64,000 bases of DNA from Brachynemurus nebulosus (taxonomy: Eukaryota > Arthropoda > Insecta > Neuroptera > Myrmeleontidae), in assembly GCA_035578155.1 (NCBI GenBank), contig JAPWDM010000002.1, positions 34,237,437-34,301,436 on the forward strand, given 5' to 3'. Numbering within the stretch: position 1 is the first letter of the stretch; each line of letters begins with the position of its first letter. The notes under the pieces are model-generated. The model did no database searches, had not been told where the DNA came from, and saw only the letters and a list, made by a program, of their open reading frames with translations. Made by a program: the position numbers and the translations under genes. Positions 33,730 through 44,807 of the stretch are shown piece by piece.

Positions 33730-35351
33730 GAAGCACAGTAATGAATATCTCAAACTTAAAAAAAAATATCTAATGTATATAATTTTATATAATCGTTTGA
33801 AAAGTGTGATTTGCATATTTCATATTTATTGTATCTATATTTTATGATTTTTCATGAAGATTCCTCTTTGACTTTTCTAATACTTATTAAGCATTCTACG
33901 TGTTATACAACGTTAATAAAATGTCGTGACTGAATCCATTTGTTCAGAGAACGAACGGATATCAAAAAATAAAAAAATAAAATAAAATAATGGTTGATTA
34001 TTTATAATTTAGACTGAATCGAGCGGCCAAATGTGGGCGGTCACATTGTAAATCTACTTTTTTGATATTATTAATTTATATATTATGACATTGGGCATGT
34101 AGAAACATTTTTTCGTTTTAGTTTTGATTCGAATTTGGAACGAATTTTTGATATATTATGTTGGTAAATAGATAAAATAAAATTATTCTACATAGTCGAA
34201 TTAGATCAATGAAATCATAAAAATTTTTATTAATTTTAATGTATTTTTTTCTTAAAATATATTCAAATGCAATTAAAAAAATATTAATGGTCATGTATTG
34301 CAAGGTAACTCCGCCCATTAAATTATCTGAAGCAAAATGTTAAAAAAATATTTATTGTCTTTTATTCTTAGGTATTTGTCTACTACGAAGTATTTTTACT
34401 ATATTATTTCGTATCCTGGAAGGTCTTCGTTGATGATTTTTTTAGTAATTTTAATTAACGTAGTTGCTTTGAGATAGTCAGGTACAAAAGTATATCTCAG
34501 CGAAAAAATTTTATTTTATCAAAAATTAAATAATGTATTTTAATATTCATCAATTATTATATTCGTATACCACTTGTTTTTTTAAATTTCCGCGGGCTTA
34601 CGTTGTAGCAATTTAAAAGAATTGTTGAAAAAGCGTTGTAAAATGGTGTTTTTAAATTATATTTCAAAAACGGCGTGGTCAATAATTTTTATTTCTTATT
34701 AAATATGGTTTGTAACTTTGTATTAAATAACATAATAAATTTTTATCGAATTTCTTTCACACGTTTTCATTTTACTTTTAAAAAAATAGAGTTTTCCCAT
34801 AATAGTCCGTGTTAAAATTACAAAACTTTGAAATTGTTTTTCTCACAATTGGGGTGGTCAATTTTATTTTCGGTAAGATCTCATATTACTCGTATTCAAG
34901 TAAATAAATATCTAGAAAAGTTTCGTTAAAATCCTTTGAAAAAATCGTTTTATCGACCAACTACCTTAAGGGGAGACTCGCCAAAAAGCTTCAAAAATCG
35001 ATCCTGTTTATTATATATTTTTTTTATAGATATAAATATTTTATTAAAAAATTAAATATACAACATTGTTTCTACATGTATTAAGTAATATTTAAAAAAA
35101 AAAATTTTAAAAAATTCAAAAATGAGCTGAGTATAAATGGCTTTAAAGTCAACACTGCGAGATTTTCCACCTTAATATTTCCTCGTGTTCTGAAATCCCC
35201 AGTGGACCAAAATCATTTAAATGCTACTCTTTTTTCCCCTTTCTATCATTACATTATGGTGTTATATCTATCTTAAAAATAACCTCCAAAAAAAAAAAAA
35301 TATATATTTTGAAAAATTTTTTAGGTCGTAAATAACGGAACAAATATTTAA
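33730..35351. other. AT-rich, one possible decayed TTAA end
   Basis: TTAA-GGGGAGACTCGCC at 34966-34982 resembles the left end of the 45.9-kb element. A weak partner GCGAGATTTTCCACC-TTAA lies at 35156-35174. Otherwise nothing recognised. Confidence 0.35.
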
Positions 35352-35640
35352 TTAACCCTAGAATCATACATACTCGTCAAAACGACGAACGAACTTCTCT
35401 ACCTGCTCCAATAATGTGACTTGTCGGTACCTGCTCATTGTGAAACTTCTGTTATCTAATTTATTTGTTATTATAACACATAACACATATAAATTTTGTT
35501 TATAGCTATTGTCGTTTTTTTTATAATAAAATAGTGTGCGTCAAAAGGACGACGATGTATGATTAACCTATATTTTTTTTTTAAGATTTTGTACTCCACA
35601 TATAAAAGTTTTCCTAATTTTTCTAAAATCTATTAAAGAT

Positions 35641-35790
35641 ATGGATGTTATAATTCATTTATTCAATGATTATGATAATGTGAAAGATGATTACAGCTGT
35701 TTGACTTATAGAGACGACATAATACTGAAGTTTGAATATATTGAATCGAAAACTAAAGAATGTTTTTCGAATGACTTAATAAAAGATTAA
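35641..35790 (+). CDS. small acidic frame of unknown function
   Basis: ATG to TAA, 49 residues: MDVIIHLFNDYDNVKDDY, then SCLTYRDDIILKFEYIESKT, then a lysine-ended tail. It lies in the left part of the piggyBac-like element, where a transposase start would be, and is acidic as piggyBac N-termini often are. No domain is recognisable. It could be chance. Confidence 0.2.
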   Translation: MDVIIHLFNDYDNVKDDYSCLTYRDDIILKFEYIESKTKECFSNDLIKD

Positions 35791-36066
35791 CAATTTATTT
35801 TGTGGAAAATATTTTAATTTTTATTAATTTTTGAGATCTTATTCGAAAAATTACTAACAAATTTTAGAAAATTTACAAATGTGCCTAATGGGGAAATAAC
35901 TACATATCTATAGGAATATTTATGACTGAGAAATTTCACATTCTGAAAGTCACACATGCCCACTGATTCATAATAGTTCATAAATTAATTATTAGGTACG
36001 GAATTTTTTAGAAAAAAATCACCAGTTTATTAAGGATTATTTAGTTTTTATTTTTTTTTTAGCAAC

Positions 36067-36097
36067 GTTTCGAGACGCAATGCTGTCTCCTCATCAG
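36067..36097 (-). ncRNA. hammerhead ribozyme-like core, left PLE arm
   Basis: Minus-strand CTGATGA, stem II GAGAC-AGCATTGC-GTCTC, then GAAAC. These are the three conserved hammerhead core elements in order. PLEs of animals are known to carry such motifs. Confidence 0.65.
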
Positions 36098-36473
36098 GCC
36101 CTAAATAACATATTAGTATTATAACAAAAAAAAAAAAAAAAAAAACAATTTTTTTGGAATAAAATTAATAGAACTAAAAATTACTTACAGTTTTTTTTAT
36201 AAAAGAACAAAAACAAAAACAAAAAAACTTATTCTTCAATAAAATGTCAATAAATAAAATTAATTGAGCAACATTGATTGTCACATAAATAAAATAATAA
36301 AAAAATTTTTTATATAAAAAGATTAACAATTAAAATTTTTTAAAAAGAACAATAAAAACGGATTACGAAACGAGCACATAATATATTGTATTGAGACATT
36401 TTTATTGACTAGTTGAGATATGTTAAGATATTTCTGCCGACTAGTGTATTTATCGATAAAAACAGTTTTTGTG

Positions 36474-37298
36474 TTACCGACTACTATGATCACTTAGGAT
36501 CTTCTGCGCAGATACACACAGCTGATGATAAACTGTCAAATTCGAGTTGTCAGTTTGATTGTTACAATTTTCGTGTGTATTTATCCACAGGCTTTCTAGA
36601 TTCAGTCTTTTTTTGAGATTTCTCTCATATTGCAGCACTCTCGTGTTCTGAAAATTAAAACGGTGGTCTTTTTCATTGGAGTGTTGCGCTAATCCGGTAC
36701 GAAAATCACTTCTAGCTAAATCCCACTGGTGTTGTTTCAGACGTAGCTCTAACGATTTCGATGTCTGGCCTATATAAAAAAGTTGACAACCAGCACACGG
36801 AATGGAGTAAATAAGATTATCCTTCTTTTCAGGTGGTATAGTTGGTTTTTGTCTGGTGTAAAGGGAATTTTTGATAGTGAAAGGATAACTAAATACCGGT
36901 CGTAAGTCATTTGACCGCAGAAGAGAGGATAAGGGGCCAGTATGTTGTCCTAAGTGTGGTATTTTTAAAAAATTATTATATTTTGTCGTATTGTCGGTAT
37001 TATTAGATGGTGTGAAATTATTATAGTGTCGGTGTACAACTGTTTTTACTGTGCTGTTAATTATTGGTAAAGGGAAATTATTCTTTTTTAAGATATCTTT
37101 GGCAATTTTTAGTGTTTCTGGGCGGTGCTTCGGATGAGTCAGATTGACGGCTCTATTTATGATATTGTAGGCAATGTTTCGCTTGACATGCAACGGGTGT
37201 CCAGAGTGCCAGTTGATCAGCCTAGTCGAGCAATAAGACTTTCTATGCCACATTGTATCAAGTATGTTATTTTCATCTCTTGTGATTAGCACATCCAA
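36474..37298 (-). CDS. PLE protein: RT C-terminus, linker and GIY-YIG endonuclease
   Basis: 274 codons open to the junction, so 5'-truncated rather than starting at a true ATG. Residues 1-60 (MDVLITRD onward, LINWHSGHPLHVKRNIAYNI) belong to the end of the reverse transcriptase. Residues 60-155 form the linker (VFSYPFTIKNSLYTRQKP). Residues 163-250 are the GIY-YIG nuclease: IYSIPCAGC with a CxxC pair, FYIGQTSKSLELRLKQHQ with the catalytic arginine, LAQHSNEKDHRFNF, and LNLESLWI with the metal-binding glutamate. The RT palm with its YxDD box is missing. In full PLEs the nuclease nicks the target and the RT copies the RNA. This copy could at most encode the nuclease half. The fragment at 144-1613 is a diverged relative. 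Confidence 0.88.
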   Translation of the reverse strand: MDVLITRDENNILDTMWHRKSYCSTRLINWHSGHPLHVKRNIAYNIINRAVNLTHPKHRPETLKIAKDILKKNNFPLPIINSTVKTVVHRHYNNFTPSNNTDNTTKYNNFLKIPHLGQHTGPLSSLLRSNDLRPVFSYPFTIKNSLYTRQKPTIPPEKKDNLIYSIPCAGCQLFYIGQTSKSLELRLKQHQWDLARSDFRTGLAQHSNEKDHRFNFQNTRVLQYERNLKKRLNLESLWINTHENCNNQTDNSNLTVYHQLCVSAQKILSDHSSR

Positions 37299-37310
37299 AA
37301 ATGCTAGACA

Positions 37311-37598
37311 TCGAAATCGTTAGAGCTACGTCTGAAACAACACCAGTGGGATTTAGCTAGAAGTGATTTTCGTACCGGATTAGCGCAACACTCCAATGAA
37401 AAAGACCACCGTTTTAATTTTCAGAACACGAGAGTGCTGCAATATGAGAGAAATCTCAAAAAAAGACTGAATCTAGAAAGCCTGTGGATAAATACACACG
37501 AAAATTGTAACAATCAAACTGACAACTCGAATTTGACAGTTTATCATCAGCTGTGTGTATCTGCGCAGAAGATCCTAAGTGATCATAGTAGTCGGTAA
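37311..37598 (+). pseudogene. PLE GIY-YIG fragment, inverted copy
   Basis: 96 codons from SKSLELRLKQHQ to KILSDHSSR and a stop, the same peptide as the C-terminus of the minus-strand copy. It begins within the GIY-YIG core, just after the tyrosine motif, so it lacks the first half of the catalytic domain and a start codon. DNA identity with the left arm is very high, pointing to recent origin or gene conversion. Confidence 0.88.
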
Positions 37599-37786
37599 CA
37601 CAAAAACTGTTTTTATCGATAAATACACTAGTCGGCAGAAATATCTTAACATATCTCAACTAGTCAATAAAAATGTCTCAATACAATATATTATGTGCTC
37701 GTTTCGTAATCCGTTTTTATTGTTCTTTTTAAAAAATTTTAATTGTTAATCTTTTTATATAAAAAATTTTTTTATTATTTTATTTA

Positions 37787-38023
37787 CATAGGAAACTCTC
37801 ATTACGCAATCCACTGGGACCGAATTGCTAAATGTGAAAGTCAAATATCACGGGCGTCAATGTTTCTGATTTATATATTTGTATGATTTACTGTTACAAA
37901 CTATTACTTAGACACTAACACATTCAAACATATTTGCTTTAAAACACGGAGAGGTGCCATTATACACATCTTGTGCGCGACGAAATTGCTAAATGGGAGC
38001 GTGCGATATGGGAGTTTCCTATG
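37787..38023. mobile_element. 237-bp MITE inside the right PLE arm, TA duplication
   Basis: The ends CATAGGAAACTC and GAGTTTCCTATG are flanked by TA (37785-37786, 38024-38025). The left PLE arm has the uninterrupted sequence with a single TA, proving insertion. Internally CCGAATTGCTAAATG and CGAAATTGCTAAATG form a direct repeat. Non-coding. Confidence 0.92.
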
Positions 38024-38204
38024 TATGTGACAATCAATGTTGCTCAATTAATTTTATTTATTGACATTTTATTGAAGAATAAGTTTTTTTGTTTTTGTTT
38101 TTGTTCTTTTATAAAAAAACTGTAAGTAATTTTTAGTTCTATTAATTTTATTCCAAAAAATTGTTTTTTTTTTTTTGTTATAATACTAATATGTTATTTA
38201 GGGC

Positions 38205-38235
38205 CTGATGAGGAGACAGCATTGCGTCTCGAAAC
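38205..38235 (+). ncRNA. hammerhead ribozyme-like core, right PLE arm
   Basis: CTGATGA (38205-38211), stem II GAGAC/GTCTC (38213-38230), GAAAC (38231-38235). TTATTTAG at 38194-38201 is complementary to CTAAATAA at 38256-38263 and could be stem I. The base triplet before that strand is AAA, not a UH cleavage site, so the motif as it stands is probably inactive or pairs differently. Confidence 0.65.
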
Positions 38236-38615
38236 GTTGCTAAAAAAAATAAAAACTAAATAATCCTTAATAAACTGGTGATTTTTTTCCAAAAAATTCC
38301 GTACCTAATAATACATCACCAAAAAATCCTTGATTAAATTAATTATTACAATTGATGTATTTATATATTTTTTAATTTTTATAATGAAAATATGCTTTGA
38401 TAAAAAGATTAAAAAAAATTAATAAATATTTACATTAAGAAATTTTTCCAAATCCAATTTTTTTAAATATTTTGTTCGCTTTTGTAGTATTGTTATGTAA
38501 AAAAAATGTTTTTTGCAAATAAACTCTAAAACTCCCCGTAAAAAGTCCATTCGTCGAAACGACGCCGATGTATGATTAACTTGACTCGTAGACCAACGTA
38601 TGATTCTAGGGTTAA

Positions 38616-39530
38616 GTATAAACTCTAGTATCATACCATAATTTTTTATAAAAAGATTCACTCATACTGTCACTAAGAATGTAAAAGTTCAAAAACAAAT
38701 TGAAATCATATGGCATCAGTTCAAATTTCTTCGTCAAAATTGGAAAAATTTTAGAAAATAACAATCAGTCTCTAAAGCGCAATTTTATCTTATTGTTTGT
38801 AATTTATTAAATGACATTAGCATTCGTATTTAATTAGCTACTTCTTGCGTAATTTGCTCGCTCGAAACATAAAAAAATTTCAGATACCGTTTTCTTGTTT
38901 ACGAGATTAACTTGGAAAATATATATAACATACTGTATACTGATGGGAAGAGAAAAAAGAAGTAAAAGAACAAAAAGCAAAAAAAAAAAACGAAAATTCG
39001 ATTTTTAATTCTATGTAAAAAGTGCCATCCGATAGTGCTGATAAAGATGCGGTAGTATTTGTCGGTCAAAAAAATGAAATTTGAAATTATGAGTTTTATA
39101 GCAATAGTTCCTAAACTACATGGAATTCGGGAAGTTTGGAGATAGCATTCCACGCGCCCAGTGCTTCTGCATAATTCATCTAATTTACCTGAAACTGTAT
39201 CTCTCATCGCCTGCGGGATCCCAATGCTGCCACTTTTATCAGAGACATTCTGTATCTCTATTAATAGTAGAAATATCAATTATGAACACAAACTAAAAAC
39301 TGAAACTTCCAGTATTAACTAGAAAATTCTTCTTTGTTTTTTAAGAATATTTATATTTGTTAGAGGTCAAGGTCGTCACACTCAATCATAAATAAATTAT
39401 TACCTCTATTTTTCGCCAAGAAATTTTAACTTGTTTTCATTATTTGACTTTATTTGGCGATAAAGCTCAATATTAAGACTAGCAAAAAATCAAAAAAGAA
39501 TTTTTAACCAATCCTACGCATGTCGACCGG
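38616..39530. other. AT-rich; one exon-like patch
   Basis: Apart from the exon-like stretch near 39189-39257 nothing is recognised. Confidence 0.4.
39189..39257 (-). CDS. exon-like stretch of unknown gene
   Basis: Minus-strand reading IQNVSDKSGSIGIPQAMRDT then VS, in a patch less AT-rich than its surroundings. It is bounded by an acceptor-like pyrimidine-rich ...TATTAATAG and a donor-like TTTCAG|GTAAAT. The frame also stays open past the donor (KLDELCRSTGRVECYL). I do not recognise the peptide. Splice-like words are common in AT-rich DNA, so this is a weak candidate. Confidence 0.18.
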
Positions 39531-39559
39531 TTTCGGTGTCTCAAAACACCATTATCAAG
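39531..39559 (-). ncRNA. hammerhead-like core, isolated
   Basis: Minus-strand CTTGATAA, stem II GGTGT-TTTGAG-ACACC, then GAAACCGGTCGACATG. The first core segment departs from CUGAUGA. The GAAACCGGTCGAC part is typical of hammerhead motifs of animal PLE-like repeats (from memory). No PLE protein lies nearby. Confidence 0.4.
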
Positions 39560-42371
39560 ACAAAAATATAAAAGAAATATAAAAAATCAATGAAAATAAA
39601 ATAAACGAAAAGAAAAATAAACCTTTTAGTTTGGATCTAAACCAGTCATATCATATTAATGTCAGTTATAGCAACTCGTTGGTTGCAAAAAAGGCATTCA
39701 TTTATCATCACATAATTACAATTGATATACAAAAACGAAAAAAACAAATATCTGAAAACCAAATTTGTAATAGAGAAAAAAGAAAAAGAAAGTTTTTAAA
39801 AAAGAATTACATCTGTAAAACTACCATTCGTCTTTAAGAACGGCATATTCAAATTAGTTTCATTGAATTTCGTCTTGAATTTTTTATGAAATTCATATGT
39901 AAATCGTGTTTGTACATCAAGTCTTGACTTCATGTATAATTCTATTTAATTGTATACTATCCCACCGTGACTAGCTATTACTGTCAAAATTTAGTACACT
40001 GCAAGTATTCATGGCTTGAGAACGATAGACTCCAGTTAGTATCATTAAGAAGCCATCAAGAAGCCATATGACCTCAATGGAGATAGGTAAATATAATAAT
40101 ATAGATGTAACTTAATACCGATGTACAATAAAGTCAACATTATATAAGTTATGTAAAGTTTTTTTTTTCTCAAATAACCTCAAGCACTTAAGAATTTTTC
40201 TAAGACAATAGCTACTTAAGTGCCTATATTTAAATTAGCTCCAGATTAATGAATCAGATACGTAGAACTATTATTTATGCTGCCCTTTTAAAAAGAATCA
40301 AATATTTTTTGGTGTACCGAATATTTTAAAATAGATAAATAATTTTAAATTCATTATTATTAATTGTCTAGGCTCTTCAAATTTTTATCGGAAACGATTC
40401 GTTTCTATTTGTGCGTTGATATCTCTACCTAAATGGAATTGTTAGTATGGCTACTTCAATAAAAAAGATCTTATTTAAGTCTTTAGCCAACATGTTCAAA
40501 TGTGTGAAGAAATTTTGTTTAATTTTTTCTTATAATAACACTTTAAAAGGCTTTTGGCAATTTTTTTCTAATACATTTTAATTAATAATAGTTAATTGCT
40601 AATAAACATACGGTATTGACACAAAAATTATTGATTTTTTTACCGTGTTTAAACATTCTAAGTTCTGGCTTGCGAACTAATGAAGAAAATCTTGAAATAA
40701 GGACTTTCTTTCTGTACACAAATTTTTTCCTTCAAAATATTAAACTATAGGCGTACCAAAAGGGAGGGTATATATGGAGGATGCACCTCGGAGAGCTTTA
40801 GTATAATCAGCAAAATTTTTATTTTTCTTAATTTTAATACACATGGTTCGTATTCAGATATTTCATTAGCAATACTTTTTAATGACATTAAAGATTTGTT
40901 TATCTATTTAGAAAAGTAAAAAAAAAATCATTAAAAAAATACCTCTTTCATTAAAAGAAAGTACTGTCCCAAACTTGTTCAGACTTTGCCAACGGCTAGA
41001 GTACATCCAAGGAGTTAAGCTGACTGTGACTTTTGAAATTTTTTGAAGGAAAGACTTATTTATTTAAAAAAAAAGATGCAAGAATAAATTATTTAATTCA
41101 ATTCTTCAAAATTTTAACAAAAACTCAAACTAGGTTATGTTTTTAGTTCTCCAAATCCATTCCAGAATAAGTTATTGGCTATGTCCATATATTGAACTGT
41201 AAGTGAATTTTAGTCATTTGCCTGGGTGAGGAAAGTGTTTCAGAAGCTCAAAGTATTTCAAAAATTTTTGTTAGCGTCTTTTGTTTTAATATCAACACCA
41301 TGACGCACAATGATAAAACGCTCAACTATTGTAACAATTTTGACAGCTAATACCTACACTTTATATGTAATTATTGACGTCGTACGACGTGGTATGTGGA
41401 TTGGTAAGGTTTCATTTGACGTCTTACGACATCAATGATCGTCAAGGTGTTAAATACCTCAAACATGAAGATAGGCAGAGTTATAAATATATTGCATCTC
41501 GGCAATAACTGGACCACATCTATACATACAATTTCATATATGATGTGGCCCTGTAAAACTCCCTTCATGATGCAGTTGATTAAACATGATGCATCTTTGT
41601 AAAGGCGCCCGCTAATATGTAATTATAATTTGGAGGTTATTTACATACAGAAATATATACCTACACAAACACAAACACATACTTACAGTATGACCAGTTT
41701 TTGAGACATAAACAATTATTTTCGTCACTTAAACATCTCTTACAGTGGTAAAGATAGAATTAATATTTTCATACGAATTTGAGGAAAAATAAATTTTTAA
41801 ATTGAAAACCTTCTTTTTTGTAATTTAAAATAACGAATGAGTCATTGGGATTTGTAGTAGATATGTACCTATATGTATTTTTACGATTCCGTGAATATAA
41901 ATGAAGTCATAACTGCTCACAGGTGACTTGACATTGGTCAAAATTAATTGACTCGCACATTACATATTGAATTTTCTCTGAAATATCTCTTTTTCAATTA
42001 TAATTACCAAGTGCTTACTCTACGTACCTGCGTAATACATATTTATACTACTTGTACATAAAATATTGCAATGCTGGAATATTGGTGGCCCAATTACATA
42101 TGCAGTTGTGTGGTTTATTGGCTGCTTACTTTTATTTTTGTTTCATTTTGTCTCCGTTATAATTTAACATTTATCTAGAGCAATTATTCCACTTATTTAC
42201 ATATTGTTTGTAAAACAACACGTTTCAATATATAAATAAACAAAAAATATATACCTCACTCAGTCTGTGTACGGAGATATAGTGTGTTCACAAAGTTCAA
42301 AACTTGTTGTGGCAAATACTATTTTATCATTGATTTTACAAAAAATATTTGCAAATTAAAAGGTAGCTTCC
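39560..42371. other. 2.8 kb without recognisable gene
   Basis: AT-rich. ACGTCGTACGACGT at 41377-41390 is a 14-bp perfect palindrome with a relative GACGTCTTACGACATC at 41419. Frames at 39631-39837 and 41371-41568 have no familiar motif. Confidence 0.45.
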
Positions 42372-42374
42372 TTA

Positions 42375-43070
42375 AGGCTGGTCAAGACGCAACGTCTTAT
42401 CTAAATTACTTGGTCGAATCAGACAAGTCATTCGAGTAAAACGGAACCTGTCGACTGCAAAACGTACGTTTTGCATGATTGAAATGAGGTACGATAAGTC
42501 GAAAACTCGAGCTCTGTGGCATAATTTTATGAAAATTAGTTCGACAAGTTTGTGCGCCTGGACAAACCTTCGTTTTATTGGAACGATTTGTACTTAGTAT
42601 TTTTACAAGATATCGTACGTAGTATTCTGTTGCTTCGTGTCTGTGCATTTCAACATTTTTTGCATTTAATTTTGTTTTTGTAAATTCATAATGCCTGATC
42701 TTCGTCAGTGCTCTCGACAATTTTTGTGCAAATTTATGTTGCACTCTACCGCAGTTTCAATGACTATCCTCAGGTAATTGCACCAATCATCTGCTTCATT
42801 ATGAAGTTCACGTAATAATCTGACATGAGAAAATACATATCTTTCCAACAGCCCTCGACCATCGTAATCTTCGATTTTTTCATTTATTTTTTATTACAAT
42901 GCAAACACCATAGGTCCGCATAGAAGCGGTTCCTCCATGACAAACGCCGTGAAACTGAAATTTGACCAATAAGTTGGAAACGTGTGAACACGCTAATTTC
43001 TGTAACTTTTTGTCGAACGACTTGCATGATGCTTTTATCATTCAGATCAGACGTTGCGTCTAGAGTGGCC
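42375..43070 (-). mobile_element. PIF/Harbinger-like element, deleted
   Basis: TTA (42372-42374), then AGGCTGGTCAAGACGCAACG. On the right CGTTGCGTCTAGAGTGGCC, then CTA (43071-43073). The minus strand near 42770-42830 reads LLRELHNEADDWCNYLRIVI, which resembles the EL-box and F-x-x-Y-x-RM part of Harbinger transposases. The flanking trinucleotides differ by one base. The 112-codon frame at 42406-42744 is not recognisable as a family protein. Confidence 0.6.
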
Positions 43071-43192
43071 CTACAGTTATTGTTCGTGATACCAATTTTT
43101 GACCATTCGTTTTTTAAAAGTAAATTCAAATTACATTAAATATTTTAGAAAAAGTGTCAAATGATATCATTATAGATAGCAAATAGTATATT

Positions 43193-43620
43193 ATTCAATG
43201 AGCTAGTAATGATAGCTATTACTCACGAAGTTGAAATTAAGTTTACATTTGAGTGAGTAATTGCCATTGCAAGCGAGTAGAATACTATACTTTTTCTACG
43301 ACTTTTTCCGTTTTTCATTAAAGTTGAATATAAACTTGAAATTAAAGGAATAAAACTTTTAATTTATCTCTAATTTCATTAAATGTTTTTTATATGTATC
43401 TATGGAAACGATCAAAATAATCTATAGATAGCTTTGTTTACTTGCACGTTACTACGCAACATATATGAATAATTAAATAATGGTTAATACGGTGATTTCA
43501 TTGGTCGAAAGTTATTAAATAATGATCATTCCTCCACATCTTTGAATAATGCTTAACTTTCTCAACAATTAATGAATATATAATGCGTATGTTCTTCAAT
43601 AGGAGTAGAAAAAATTACTT
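43193..43620 (+). repeat. repeat B, copy 2
   Basis: Matches 19252-19712 in the same orientation, with small gaps. The inverted pair GCTATTACTC / GAGTGAGTAATTGCC near the left end is partly eroded. Confidence 0.8.
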
Positions 43621-44807
43621 TTTTTTCAAAAACTTGCATTAAAAGCTTGTGTTTTTAAAAAAATTTTCTTAAACATTTTTTTGTCGTTTAAAATAGTTTA
43701 AAGCATTATAAAGTTACATTGTATAACGCTAACCTTGAATACATAATAAAATAAACAGTAAACCTGAACAAGTCAACTTAACTGATGCTGTCAATTATGC
43801 AAAATCAGATACGTGATACCGGTAAATTACATCCAAAAAATGCAATATTACATAATTATAGTAGCAAAATCACAGATTTATCCAAGAATATCTACATCTT
43901 TAGTTGTTTAAAATAATCGTAGTTACATATCAGTGTAAAACTACACCATAAATACGGTAAAATGACGAAAACTTATTCTTGGCGTAAATTTACTACTAAC
44001 TAGTAAATTTTATTATTATAATATAGTACATAATATTGCGACTATAATAATAGTAATTTTACACTCATTTTTTACAGTGGTATATAAATATGGTGATTTC
44101 TGGATTTCAGAATTTTTTTAATTGCTAATTTATGACATAATAAGAAGCTTTACAATGATCACACTGTATAATACATATATCTGCATATCGTTGCTATGAC
44201 TAAATGATAATGAACGCATATTTGTATATGTATATGAAACTCAACGGTATAGATGTGTCTGTATGCGTACCTATAACTTTGCTGTAGGTTAAAATTTATT
44301 TTACCGACAAGTACCTACCATTAATTATAATAAAATTATATAAGTTGATTGGCTCGTATGCTACACTATGTTGAGATATTGACGGGCAAGTTCTCAATAA
44401 TTTGACGCATTTTTATTTCATTATTTTTTTCTTTTAAAACAAAACGAAAATAATGATGTGAATGAATATAGGTCGACCTTTCCACGTAATATACAACCAC
44501 GTCAGACCAGAATTATTTAGAGTAAGGTCATTCCACTTGGTAGACATCATATACATTACTTACTATACTTACAATATCGTTATATTCATTTTTGGGATGA
44601 AGTAACACAAATATCTGTTTCCTTAAAGTTCTTAATTAACTTAATTTTTTTACCCTCAGAAGAATTGACGTGTACTTCGAAAAATATTCAACTAAGCTGA
44701 TAATTTGTACGTTAGTTTATAAGCTACCAAATCTTTGAACACAAAATTTTGTACTTACTTACATAGTAAATTTTATAATAATTAAATAGTATATAGGTAC
44801 AACATAA
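43621..44807. other. no recognisable feature
   Basis: AT-rich; nothing recognised. Confidence 0.5.

Larger units (their letters stand above)
35987..38314. mobile_element. head-to-head pair of 5'-truncated Penelope-like elements
   Basis: Two PLE 3' portions diverge from a junction near 37304-37310. The left one runs to 35987 on the minus strand and the right one to 38314 on the plus strand. Both share the end of the ORF, the 3' untranslated region, an A/T tract and a hammerhead-like core. The outer ends read TTATTAGGTACGGAATTTTT and complement. The left copy starts further upstream in the ORF. The right copy contains a 237-bp MITE. PLEs are known for tandem and inverted partial copies with internal promoter-like repeats, which this matches. 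Confidence 0.9.
35356..38611. mobile_element. piggyBac-like TTAA element hosting a PLE pair
   Basis: TTAA (35352-35355), then CCCTAGAATCATAC. On the right GTATGATTCTAGGG, then TTAA (38612-38615). CGTCAAAACGACG and CGTCGAAACGACG palindromes with GATGTATGATTAA lie inside both ends (35373, 35530-35565, 38548-38580). CCC-start inverted ends and TTAA targets fit piggyBac. Without the nested PLE pair (35987-38314) about 930 bp remains. A 49-residue frame at 35641-35790 is the only coding candidate. Confidence 0.85.

Noticed and set aside
34966..35174. Small TTAA element
   Set aside because: The left end resembles the 45.9-kb family but the right end match is too weak to call.
36413..37659. Identical 67-codon frames on opposite strands (36413-36616, 37456-37659)
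   Set aside because: Antisense shadows of the PLE coding region in the two inverted arms.
42406..42744. 112-codon minus-strand frame as a host gene
   Set aside because: Lies inside the Harbinger-like TIRs and shows no recognisable motif.
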